Source: Streptomyces sp. NBC_00091
GTDB lineage: Bacteria; Actinomycetota; Actinomycetes; Streptomycetales; Streptomycetaceae
Assembly (NCBI RefSeq): GCF_026343185.1
Contig: NZ_JAPEMA010000004.1
Coordinates: forward strand, 248,001-312,000
DNA: 64,000 nucleotides
Direction of reading: 5' to 3'
Part shown: positions 8,966 to 16,331 of the stretch, piece after piece
How the letters are laid out: each line of letters opens with the position of its first letter
How positions within the stretch are numbered: position 1 is the stretch's first letter
The notes under the pieces: generated by a model
Database searches by the model: none
The model's input: only the letters and a program-made list of their open reading frames with translations
What the model was told of the DNA's origin: nothing
Position numbers and translations under genes: made by a program

Positions 8966-9265
8966 ATGCACCCCCTCGCGATCGCCGGTGCGACAGCCGG
9001 CAAGCTGGCCCATTACGCGGTATCCGGCGTGGTGGGTGGCCTGATCATCAAGAACGCCCCCGCTGCGGCCCCGGCCGCCCGCAAGGCACTCGTGAGCGGT
9101 ATCGCGGGCGGGATCGTGGCGAGCAGGTGGCTGTCCTCGGCCGCCGAGGAGGCCCGGCTGAAGGCGGGTGACATGCTGGCAGAGGCCCGTACGACGCTCG
9201 GCGAGGAAGTACCCCCGCCGTCCGCGGTCACCGTCAATCACGACGATCACGGACACGAGCACTGA
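8966..9265 (+). CDS. DUF1490 family protein, PacL-like metal-binding membrane partner
   Basis: 99 aa, ATG preceded by AAGGAGCTGCTC. A single hydrophobic segment lies near residues 14-32, followed by a basic/Ala-rich amphipathic stretch and a C-terminal tail VNHDDHGHEH. This architecture and the His/Asp tail are those described for mycobacterial PacL proteins (for example Rv3269), which sit next to P1B ATPases such as CtpC, stabilise them and bind zinc. Here too it lies immediately 5' of a P-type ATPase with 2 nt between them. The family call is strong; the zinc-scaffold role is inferred from the mycobacterial case. Confidence 0.8.
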   Translation: MHPLAIAGATAGKLAHYAVSGVVGGLIIKNAPAAAPAARKALVSGIAGGIVASRWLSSAAEEARLKAGDMLAEARTTLGEEVPPPSAVTVNHDDHGHEH

Positions 9266-9267
9266 TC

Positions 9268-11496
9268 ATGTCGACCGTCGTGGTCTGCTCGGTGGCCACG
9301 GGCCGCGTCCGACTGTCCGTGCCCTGGCTGCGAGCACGCCCCGGCTGTGCGGGCCTCGTCGACGACCGGCTGACCGGCATCAGCGGTTTCCGCGCCCTGC
9401 GGATCTTCCCGCGTACCGGCAGTGTCGTGATCTGGGTGGCTCCCGACCACTTGAACGTCGAACAGCTCATCGATGCCCTCGAGGAGGCCCCGCCCGCGGC
9501 CGTGGTGGCGGCCAAGCCCTCCCGGTCCCTGCCCGATACCTCCACCGGAGAAGTGGCCCGGCTGGTGGTCGGCGGAGCGGTCCTGGCCTTCGTGGCGCTG
9601 CGGCGCCTGCTGGGCAGGCCCCGGATCTCCTTCGGATCCTCCGGGCTGCTCGGCGTGGTGACCGTCTTCACCGGTCTGCCGTTCTTCCGGGGTGCCCTGC
9701 GCACCCTGCGCGGCCGCAGCAGCCCCGGCACGGACACGCTGGTCACGGCGGCGACGGTCATCTCCCTCGTACTCCGGGAGAACGTGGTAGCCCTCACCGT
9801 TCTGTGGCTGCTGAACATCGGCGAGTTCCTCCAGACCCTCACCCTGCGCCGCACCCGCCGCGCCATTGAAGAACTCCTCACCATCGGTGACGAGCGCGTC
9901 TGGCTGGTCCGCGAAGGCGTGGAGCTCGAGGTCGACCTGGAGACCGTGGAGCCCGGCGACACCGTCGCCGTGTACGAACACCACCGCATCCCCGTCGACG
10001 GACACGTGCTCACCGGCGAGGCCTTGGTGGACCAGGCCGCAGTCACCGGTGAGGCGCTGCCCGTCTACGCCCGCGAAGGCGCCCACGTCTACGCCGGCAC
10101 CATCGTCACCTCCGGCTCGCTCACCATCCGCGCGGACTTCGTCGGCCGGGACACCACGGTCGGCCGGATCATCAGCCGGGTCGAGGAGGCCCAGTCGGAC
10201 CGGGCCCCGATCCAGACCGTGGCCACCCGCTTCACCCAGCGCTTCGTCCCGGTCTCCTTCGCCCTGGCCACGCTCACCTACGTCATCACCCGCGACGCAC
10301 GCCGCGCGATGACCATGCTGCTCATCGCCTGCCCGTGCGCGGCGGGACTCGCCACCCCGACCGCCATCAGCGCGGCCATCGGCAACGGCGCCAGACGCGG
10401 CACCCTCATCAAGGGCGGCACCCACCTGGAGGGCATCGGACGGGTCACCGCAGTCGTCTTCGACAAGACCGGCACCCTCACCTTCGGCCGCCCCCTGGTC
10501 ACCAGCGTGGTGACCCTCAGCGAAACGGTCACCGCCGACGAGGTCCTGAGCCTGGCAGCCTCCGGCGAACTGCACGCACGCCACCCGCTCGCCCAGGCCA
10601 TCGTCGCCCGCACCGAGGAACAGCACCTCCACGTGCCGATCCACCAGGCGTGCGAAGTCGTCCTCGGCATGGGCATGCGGGCCGAACTCGACGGCACCCG
10701 CCTCCTCGTCGGCAGCCCCGCCCTCCTGCGCCAGCACGGAGTCGACCTCGGCGAGGACGCCCGGGGCTGGACGGACCGGCTCCGCGCCGGCGGCGAGACC
10801 GTCATCTGCCTCGCCCACGACGAGGACCTCATCGGCATGCTCGGCGTCTCCGACGCCGTACGGGCCGGCGCGGAAACCGTCGTTCAGCAGCTGCGCGACC
10901 TCGGGGTCGCCCGCCTGATCCTGCTCACCGGCGACGCACAGGAGACCGCCCAAGTCGTCGCCGACACTCTCGGGATCACCGAAGTCCACGCCCACGCGCT
11001 CCCGGAAGCCAAACTCCAGCTGATCCGGGACCTCCAGGCCGAAGGCCACACCGTCGCCATGGTCGGCGACGGCACCAACGACGCCCCCGCCCTCGCCCTG
11101 GCCGACGTCGGCATCACCATGGGCGAGCACTCCTCCCACGTCGCCCTGGAGACCGCCGACATCGCCCTGGCGGGCAACGACCTGCGCCAGGTCGCCGCCG
11201 TCGTGGAACTGAGCCGTCACACCCTGCGCGTCGTACGGCAGAACTACGGGCTGGCGATCGGCGTCAACCTGCTGGGCCTGGTCGCGGGTGCCGGCGGTTC
11301 CATGAATCCCGTACTCGCGGCCCTGCTGCACAACACGAGCAGCATCGCGGTGGTCGGCAACTCGGCCCGCCTGGTCAACCACACTCCGCACCTGCCGCGC
11401 GTGGGTGACGACGTCCTGCGGCGGGCCCCGCTGGAGGAGCGCCGCGTAACCCACCGGGATCCCGCACGGCGAGCCGACGACGAGCCTGAGCCGTAA
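9268..11496 (+). CDS. P1B-type metal-transporting ATPase (CtpC-like)
   Basis: 742 aa. The N-terminal domain resembles a heavy-metal-associated fold but has no CxxC. The core carries the TGEA motif of the actuator domain, the membrane ion site CPCAAGLATPT (Cys355-Pro-Cys357), the phosphorylation motif DKTGTLT (Asp399), the P1B-specific HP dipeptide in ARHPLAQ and the hinge GDGTNDAPAL. CPCxxG with a DUF1490 partner matches the CtpC group, reported to export Zn or Mn. The ATG lies 2 nt after the PacL-like gene. Having it in one operon with an importer is unexpected. The 3' end converges on the S18 gene across 52 bp. Confidence 0.9.
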   Translation: MSTVVVCSVATGRVRLSVPWLRARPGCAGLVDDRLTGISGFRALRIFPRTGSVVIWVAPDHLNVEQLIDALEEAPPAAVVAAKPSRSLPDTSTGEVARLVVGGAVLAFVALRRLLGRPRISFGSSGLLGVVTVFTGLPFFRGALRTLRGRSSPGTDTLVTAATVISLVLRENVVALTVLWLLNIGEFLQTLTLRRTRRAIEELLTIGDERVWLVREGVELEVDLETVEPGDTVAVYEHHRIPVDGHVLTGEALVDQAAVTGEALPVYAREGAHVYAGTIVTSGSLTIRADFVGRDTTVGRIISRVEEAQSDRAPIQTVATRFTQRFVPVSFALATLTYVITRDARRAMTMLLIACPCAAGLATPTAISAAIGNGARRGTLIKGGTHLEGIGRVTAVVFDKTGTLTFGRPLVTSVVTLSETVTADEVLSLAASGELHARHPLAQAIVARTEEQHLHVPIHQACEVVLGMGMRAELDGTRLLVGSPALLRQHGVDLGEDARGWTDRLRAGGETVICLAHDEDLIGMLGVSDAVRAGAETVVQQLRDLGVARLILLTGDAQETAQVVADTLGITEVHAHALPEAKLQLIRDLQAEGHTVAMVGDGTNDAPALALADVGITMGEHSSHVALETADIALAGNDLRQVAAVVELSRHTLRVVRQNYGLAIGVNLLGLVAGAGGSMNPVLAALLHNTSSIAVVGNSARLVNHTPHLPRVGDDVLRRAPLEERRVTHRDPARRADDEPEP

Positions 11497-11548
11497 GGCT
11501 TCGCCGACCCGGCTGTCCCACGACTCTCTGGCCCGACGTGGCCGTGCG

Positions 11549-11785
11549 CTACCGGCCGGCGTACGGGAGCAGGGCCATCTCCCGGGCGTTCTTGATGGCC
11601 AGGGCGAGTTGGCGCTGCTGCTGCGCGGTGACACGGGTGACGCGGCGGCTGCGGATCTTGCCGCGGTCGGAGATGAACTTGCGGAGCAGGTCGGTGTCCT
11701 TGTAGTCGATGTACGTGATTCCTGCCGTGTCCAGCGGGTTGGGGCGGGACTTCAGCGGCTTGCTGGGGGAGGGGCGGCGGGCCAT
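11549..11785 (-). CDS. rpsR: 30S ribosomal protein bS18, zinc-independent paralogue
   Basis: 78 aa with the S18 core ([19 protein letters not shown] and [29 protein letters not shown]). It contains no cysteine, so it is the C-minus form that replaces the zinc-binding S18 under zinc limitation in actinobacteria. It is the last gene of the rpmG-rpmE-COG0523-rpsR group, with a 54-nt gap after the COG0523 gene. The ATG at 11785 is preceded by a GAGGAACAACCC ribosome binding site. Confidence 0.93.
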   Translation of the reverse strand: MARRPSPSKPLKSRPNPLDTAGITYIDYKDTDLLRKFISDRGKIRSRRVTRVTAQQQRQLALAIKNAREMALLPYAGR

Positions 11786-11839
11786 GGGTTGTTCCTCGGG
11801 GGTACGGAGTTCGGGGTGTTGGTGAGTGGGTCGCAGGGG

Positions 11840-12982
11840 TCAGGCGACGGAGTCGAGCAGCGGCCCGAAGGCGGCGGGGAGCTGCTTCCACGCCTCGCGC
11901 CCGGCCGTGTACTCGGCTTCGGTCAGGAGGCAGGAATCCAGGAGCTGTTCGATCCCGTCGCGGTCGAGTCCCGGCGAGGTGAAGACCAGGTGCTGGCAGC
12001 AGTCGCCGTGCTCGGGGTCCCAGTCGAGGGCGGCCGCGGCCTGACGCATGGCGGGGACCAGGTCCCAGGCGGCGTCGGGGAGCGAGGCCAGCCAGGGGCC
12101 GGCACTCTCCACGCACAGCGCGCCGCCGGCCGCGTCCCACGCCAGGAGCGTGTCGGGGCGGTCGGCGAGCCAGAACCGGCCGCGACTACGGGCCGCAGCG
12201 CAGGTCAGGTCCTCCAGGGCCTGGTAGAGCCGCTCGGGGTGGAACGGCCGTCGGCGCTGCCACACGAGCGTGGCAACCCCCGCCTCGTCGGCATCCTGGG
12301 GGAGGAGCGCACACGCGGGGTGCTGCGCGGCGGCGGCCGTCTCCACGTCGAAACCGGCGAACGCCAAGCGGGTGAGTTCGCTGGAGCCGGTGGGCACCTG
12401 CCGGGCCGTCGGGTGTAGCTGGGCGAGCAGGGCGCGGTCCTCGTCGTCGGCCTCCTCGCTGTCGGCGATCGCGAGGACCGGCGCGTACTCGAGCTGACGG
12501 GCCCAGGTGTCCCCGACGGTCCGCTGATCGGTGGCCGCGGCGGCGAGTCCGGCCTCGGCGAGGTCGTCCCCGTTGCCGAGGCAGGGCAGGACGAGCGCCG
12601 GGTCGACGGCGGTGATCACGTTGGTGAGTTCCAGTACGTCACCGGCGTGCGCGGCCACGACCTCGGCCATCGCCCTGGGCTCGACCGAGTCCCAGAGTTC
12701 CACCACGGCCAGGCGGGTCAGCCCGCTCGCGGCCAGTCGCTCCAGCTCGGGTACGAGGTCCTCGCGCAGGGCGCAGCAGGCGCAGTCGTTGACCAGCGGA
12801 GTCTCGTCGGCGGAAATCCCGCCCCCGGAATCGCGCAGGGTGCGAAGTACGTTGCCCTCGGCAGCCGAGGACAGATCGTGGTGCAGGGCGATACTGCCCG
12901 GCACGGCGCGCAGCAGGTGCTCGACGGTCTCCTTGCGCGCGTCGGCGTGCATACCGCCGACGATCACGACGGGGAGGGTCAC
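11840..12982 (-). CDS. COG0523 (CobW/YciC-like) protein with degenerate P-loop
   Basis: 380 aa, GTG overlapping the L31 stop (GTGA). The family landmark CxCC is intact (Cys67, Cys69, Cys70 in NDCACC), followed by [10 protein letters not shown] and a CobW C-terminal domain that includes an HGDCCQH metal-like cluster. The N-terminal P-loop that reads GFLGSGKTT in active COG0523 GTPases is replaced by [11 protein letters not shown], with no GxxxxGKT. GTP binding by the standard mode is therefore doubtful. Related proteins are usually Zur-controlled and thought to be zinc chaperones; the position here supports that. Confidence 0.85.
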   Translation of the reverse strand: MTLPVVIVGGMHADARKETVEHLLRAVPGSIALHHDLSSAAEGNVLRTLRDSGGGISADETPLVNDCACCALREDLVPELERLAASGLTRLAVVELWDSVEPRAMAEVVAAHAGDVLELTNVITAVDPALVLPCLGNGDDLAEAGLAAAATDQRTVGDTWARQLEYAPVLAIADSEEADDEDRALLAQLHPTARQVPTGSSELTRLAFAGFDVETAAAAQHPACALLPQDADEAGVATLVWQRRRPFHPERLYQALEDLTCAAARSRGRFWLADRPDTLLAWDAAGGALCVESAGPWLASLPDAAWDLVPAMRQAAAALDWDPEHGDCCQHLVFTSPGLDRDGIEQLLDSCLLTEAEYTAGREAWKQLPAAFGPLLDSVA

Positions 12983-13227
12983 TTATTCCCTCCGTAGCGC
13001 CGCTCGAAGCGTTCGACGCGACCCGCGGTGTCCAGGACACGTGCGGTGCCGGTGTAGAAGGGGTGGCTCTGCGAGGAGATCTCGACGTCGATGACCGGGT
13101 ACGTGTTGCCGTCCTCCCACTCGACCGTCTTGTCGCTGGTGGCGGTCGAGCGGGTGAGGAAGGCGAAGTCGGCGGCCTTGTCGCGGAAGACGACGGGTCC
13201 GTAGGCGGGGTGGATTCCAGGCTTCAT
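12979..13227 (-). CDS. rpmE2: 50S ribosomal protein bL31, type B (zinc-independent)
   Basis: 82 aa beginning [14 protein letters not shown] with the L31 type B signature SQSHPFYTG and C-terminal [10 protein letters not shown]. No CxxC pairs are present, which defines the C-minus form. The start ATG is 22 nt after the L33 stop, with a GAAAGAGGCACC ribosome binding site. Its stop overlaps the GTG of the COG0523 gene, so the two are coupled. Under zinc starvation this protein replaces the zinc-binding L31 and frees zinc. Confidence 0.95.
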   Translation of the reverse strand: MKPGIHPAYGPVVFRDKAADFAFLTRSTATSDKTVEWEDGNTYPVIDVEISSQSHPFYTGTARVLDTAGRVERFERRYGGNK

Positions 13228-13249
13228 GAGGGTGCCTCTTTCGGTGGGG

Positions 13250-13414
13250 TCAGCGCTCTTCGCGGAAGTCGACGTGCCGGCGGACGACCGGGTCGAACTT
13301 GCGCAGCACCATGCGGTCCGGGTCGTTCCGGCGGTTCTTGCGGGTGACGTAGGTGTAGCCGGTGCCGGCGGTGGAGCGGAGCTTGATGATCGGGCGTACT
13401 TCGTTGCGTGCCAT
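13250..13414 (-). CDS. rpmG: 50S ribosomal protein bL33, zinc-independent paralogue
   Basis: 54 aa, ATG at 13414. The translation starts [20 protein letters not shown] and ends [15 protein letters not shown], matching L33. The two CxxC pairs of zinc-binding L33 are absent ([12 protein letters not shown] occupies the site). It is the first gene after the Zur-type promoter, and the -10 element is only 6 nt upstream of the ATG, so the mRNA may be leaderless. L31, COG0523 and S18 follow on the same strand. Confidence 0.93.
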   Translation of the reverse strand: MARNEVRPIIKLRSTAGTGYTYVTRKNRRNDPDRMVLRKFDPVVRRHVDFREER

Positions 13415-13420
13415 GACCTC

Positions 13421-13448
13421 AGTATACGATAACGAGAATCGTTTTCAA
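13421..13448 (-). promoter_or_regulatory. Zur-type operator within a promoter for the C-minus ribosomal protein operon
   Basis: On the minus strand TTGAAA (13443-13448) and TATACT (13421-13426) are spaced by 16 nt, a good -35/-10 pair. Between and over them lies the inverted repeat GATAACGA-GAA-TCGTTTTC (13428-13446; one mismatch), which matches the actinobacterial Zur box. Repressor binding would cover the whole polymerase site. The -10 ends 6 nt before the ATG of the L33 gene, predicting a transcript that starts at or next to the initiation codon. Confidence 0.85.
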
Positions 13449-13452
13449 TACG

Positions 13453-13593
13453 GGGAACCCTGCGCCGGCTCGCCCACGCCGCCGTGTGGAAACGCGCCTC
13501 CGCGAAGGGCACGCCGGACCTCTGGCGGGCCCGTTCGACGCGCTCCAGGCGCACCCTGCGGCAGATGGCCGAGGCGGGCGGCGGACCGTCGTG
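13453..13593 (+). pseudogene. Coding remnant next to the Zur box, no recognised family
   Basis: One frame (beginning cgg gga acc ctg near 13453) has strong third-position G/C bias and reads [20 protein letters not shown] followed by an Arg-rich helix and [10 protein letters not shown], then a stop at 13591-13593. No ribosome binding site or plausible 5' end exists because the Zur promoter begins immediately upstream, and an internal GTG (13487) is the only start. It looks like the 3' end of a gene whose front was removed when the Zur operon took up this position. The stop overlaps the next small frame as GTGA. Confidence 0.3.
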
Positions 13594-13755
13594 AGCGACC
13601 TGTTGGACCGGCTGCCCGAGCGGCAGCAGGACTTGCTCCACCGGGCACCACACCTAACGCGCGCCCCGATGCTGGCGGTGCTGAGCGAGCGCCGCGAGGA
13701 CCACGTACGGCTGCTCTCCCGTGGCGGCAAACCGCTGAACGTCGACTGGAGCTGA
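13591..13755 (+). CDS. Small protein of unknown function
   Basis: 54 aa starting with GTG that overlaps the preceding stop. It reads [20 protein letters not shown], then a segment with REDHVRLL and the ending [11 protein letters not shown]. It has helical amphipathic character, no Cys and no membrane segment. Codon bias is fully actinobacterial. I do not recognise the family. The coupling to the upstream remnant suggests that the two were once a gene pair, or one gene. The remaining 204 bp to the EF-hand gene show no further coding signal. Confidence 0.35.
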   Translation: MSDLLDRLPERQQDLLHRAPHLTRAPMLAVLSERREDHVRLLSRGGKPLNVDWS

Positions 13756-13959
13756 GGGCCGCGAGCACCGTCAGGTGGGCGTCCGGGGGCGTGGTGGTCG
13801 CAGCCAGTCGAAGCACGTGATCGTCAACACCCTGTGTCAAGCGGTTGATCAATGCCGCGCCTGGACGGGTGGAAACGGGGCCGGTGAGAGCCCTGGAGGG
13901 CGCTCGGTGACGATGATGGGCCCCGTCCACGGAAGATCGCGACGTGATGGGTTGGTGGC

Positions 13960-14715
13960 ATGGACGAGTCCTCGGCAGGTGGGCCGCTGGAGTCGGTTTC
14001 CGGACTGACGCGCAGGGGTGTCCTTCGCGGCACCGCCGGAGTGGCAGCCGGCGCCGTCACGCAACTGGCCTCCGGCGCGCAGGCAGCAGCTGCCACTGGC
14101 CCCGATCCGGTGTCCGGGGCAGCGGTGGCGAGCCAGCTCGCCGCCGCCGACATCGCGGCGGCCCAGGATCCGCTGCTGCGCCGCAAGCAGCTGAGGGCGT
14201 TCGAGGTGCTGGACGTGGACGGTGACGGCTTCGTCACGCAGGCCGACACCCTGAGCCTGGCGAGGAAGTTCGCCGCGTTCACCGACGGCGGTGTGAACTC
14301 CGCCCAGTTCGGGCAGTTGGTCGCCACCATCGAGCAGATGTGGCAGGCCCTGGTCGAGAAGCCGCGCTGGGTGCCCGATGTGAAGCGGCTGGACGCCGAG
14401 CAGTTCGTGACGGTGGCGGCCAACAGCGTGGCGACCACGCCCGACAAGACGCTGCAGTACATCTCGCTCGTCACCAACCTGGTCTTCTTGATGGCCGACT
14501 CCGACCACGACGCTGTGATCAGCAAGGAGGATTCCCTGCGGTTGGACACCGAGGTACTGGGGTTCACGCGGGAGAAGGCGGAGGAGGGGTGGGCCGCGGT
14601 GGCCCCGGCCGATCCCGAGAAGGTGACCTACGCGGAGATGCTGGTCGCGGTCACGGACTTCGTGACCAGCGTCGACAGCCGGGCGCCGGGAAACCTGATC
14701 CTGGGCAGGCTCTGA
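13960..14715 (+). CDS. Secreted or Tat-type EF-hand calcium-binding protein (calerythrin-like)
   Basis: 251 aa. The N-terminus has TRRGVLRG plus a hydrophobic Ala/Gly segment ending in AQAAA, resembling a Tat signal. Two canonical 12-residue EF-hand loops are visible: DVDGDGFVTQAD at residues 85-96 and DSDHDAVISKED at about 180-191. The spacing fits a four-helix-pair calerythrin-type protein whose second and fourth loops have degenerated. Both loops end in Asp rather than Glu. The gene lies 21 nt upstream of the PfaD-like gene and on its strand, so it is probably the first gene of the synthase operon. Its role there is unknown. Confidence 0.75.
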   Translation: MDESSAGGPLESVSGLTRRGVLRGTAGVAAGAVTQLASGAQAAAATGPDPVSGAAVASQLAAADIAAAQDPLLRRKQLRAFEVLDVDGDGFVTQADTLSLARKFAAFTDGGVNSAQFGQLVATIEQMWQALVEKPRWVPDVKRLDAEQFVTVAANSVATTPDKTLQYISLVTNLVFLMADSDHDAVISKEDSLRLDTEVLGFTREKAEEGWAAVAPADPEKVTYAEMLVAVTDFVTSVDSRAPGNLILGRL

Positions 14716-14736
14716 ATCCGCGCCAGGTGCGGTGAC

Positions 14737-16308
14737 GTGGTGGAACAGGTGCCCGCCTTCACGGGTGAGCCGCTGGTGGCCCTCGCCCAGCTGACCGGTG
14801 AGCCCGTCCAGCTGGTGGCCCGCCGGTCCGACGGGGCGCTCGGGATCGCGGGGCCGGGATGGTCGGGAGACCGCCACGGCGAGCTGGCCGTGGTCGCACG
14901 GCTGCCCGGGCTCTACCCGGAGTGGCTGGGCGACCAGGAGTTCACCCGTACGCACGGCGCACGGTTTCCCTATGTCGCGGGGGAAATGGCCCACGGCATC
15001 TCCGGCACCGCGCTGGTGTCCGAGATGGCCCACGCGGAGATGCTGGCCTTCCTCGGCTCCGCGGGGCTGTCCCCGGAGCGGCTGGAGCGTGTTCTCGGGC
15101 AGTTGGCCGACCGGTTGGGTGCCAGGCGGAACTGGGGCGCGAACCTGATCCACCAGCCCGAGAGCCCCGCATTGGAGGACGAGACGGCAGCCGTACTCCT
15201 GCGTGCCAGGGTGCCGCGGATCTCGGTCTCGGCCTACATGACGCTCACCTCGGCGGTCGTCCGGTGCGCGGCCACCGGCCTGCGCCGGGATCCGGGCGGG
15301 CGGATCCGGCGCGGCGCGGCGGTGTTCGCCAAGGTCTCCCGCCCGGAGGTGGCCGAGCAGTTCATGTCACCGGCCCCGGCCGAGCTGTTACGGCTGTTGG
15401 TCGGCCGCGGGCAGCTCACGGCCGACGAGGCGCGGTTGGCCGAGCGGGTGCCGGTCGCCGAGGACGTCACCGTCGAGGCCGACAGCGGCGGGCACACCGA
15501 CGGCCGCCCGCTCGGCGTCGTCCTCCCGGAGGTCCTGGCCCTGCGCGACGAGCTCGCCGCACGGCTGCGTCTGGAGCGGCCCGTCCGCGTCGGGGCGGCG
15601 GGCGGGCTGGGAGACCCGGCGTCAGTGGCGGCGGCGTTCGCGCTGGGCGCGGCGTACGTGGTGACCGGAACGGTGAACCAGATGTCCGTGGAGGCCGCGA
15701 TCTCGGACAGGGCCAAGGCCCTCCTCGCCGAGGCGCGGGTCACCGACGTCGGGATGGCGCCCTCCAGCGACATGTTCGAGATCGGCGCCAAGGTTCAGGT
15801 CCTGCGCCGCGGCACGCTGTTCGCGGCCAGGGCCGGCCGGCTGCAACGCCTCTACGAGCGCTATGCCTCGCTGGAGGCGCTACCGGACGCGACCACGACC
15901 GCCTTGGAGCGGGAGGTGCTCGGCTCGCCGGTCGCCGAGGTGTGGGAGGCGACCCGGGCGTACTGGTCCGTACGCGATCCCGCGGTCATCGCACGCGCCG
16001 AGGCCGATCCCCGGCACCGCATGGCGCTGGTGTTCCGGTGGTACCTCGGCAGCTCCAGCGTGTGGGCGATCGACGGCCGTCCGGACCGGGTGGCCGACTA
16101 CCAGGTGTGGTGCGGTCCGGCCGCCGGCGCGTTCAACCGCTGGACGGCGGGCAGTTTCCTGGCCGATCCGTCGGCCAGGACGGTCACCCAGATCGCGCGC
16201 AACCTCATGCAGGGCGCGGCGGTGCTCACGCGCGCCCACCAACTGCGGACCTTCGGCGTCCGCCTTCCCCGCGAGGCGTTCGCATTCCGTCCGCGCCCGC
16301 TGGTCTGA
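14737..16308 (+). CDS. PfaD-like flavin-dependent enoyl reductase
   Basis: 523 aa, GTG start 21 nt after the EF-hand stop. It follows the layout of PfaD, the trans-acting enoyl reductase of polyunsaturated fatty acid synthases: a TIM-barrel 2-nitropropane-dioxygenase-like core with FPYVAGEMAHGI near residue 77, WGANLIHQP near 133, the FMN-phosphate/flavin motif EADSGGHTDGRPL near 245, and GAAYVVTGTVNQMSVEA near 307, then the characteristic C-terminal helical region with FNRWTAGSFLADP. All regions are intact. It probably reduces enoyl intermediates on the ACP of the next protein. Confidence 0.88.
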   Translation: MVEQVPAFTGEPLVALAQLTGEPVQLVARRSDGALGIAGPGWSGDRHGELAVVARLPGLYPEWLGDQEFTRTHGARFPYVAGEMAHGISGTALVSEMAHAEMLAFLGSAGLSPERLERVLGQLADRLGARRNWGANLIHQPESPALEDETAAVLLRARVPRISVSAYMTLTSAVVRCAATGLRRDPGGRIRRGAAVFAKVSRPEVAEQFMSPAPAELLRLLVGRGQLTADEARLAERVPVAEDVTVEADSGGHTDGRPLGVVLPEVLALRDELAARLRLERPVRVGAAGGLGDPASVAAAFALGAAYVVTGTVNQMSVEAAISDRAKALLAEARVTDVGMAPSSDMFEIGAKVQVLRRGTLFAARAGRLQRLYERYASLEALPDATTTALEREVLGSPVAEVWEATRAYWSVRDPAVIARAEADPRHRMALVFRWYLGSSSVWAIDGRPDRVADYQVWCGPAAGAFNRWTAGSFLADPSARTVTQIARNLMQGAAVLTRAHQLRTFGVRLPREAFAFRPRPLV

Positions 16309-16331
16309 CTTCCCGCCCCGTCAGGAGCTTC

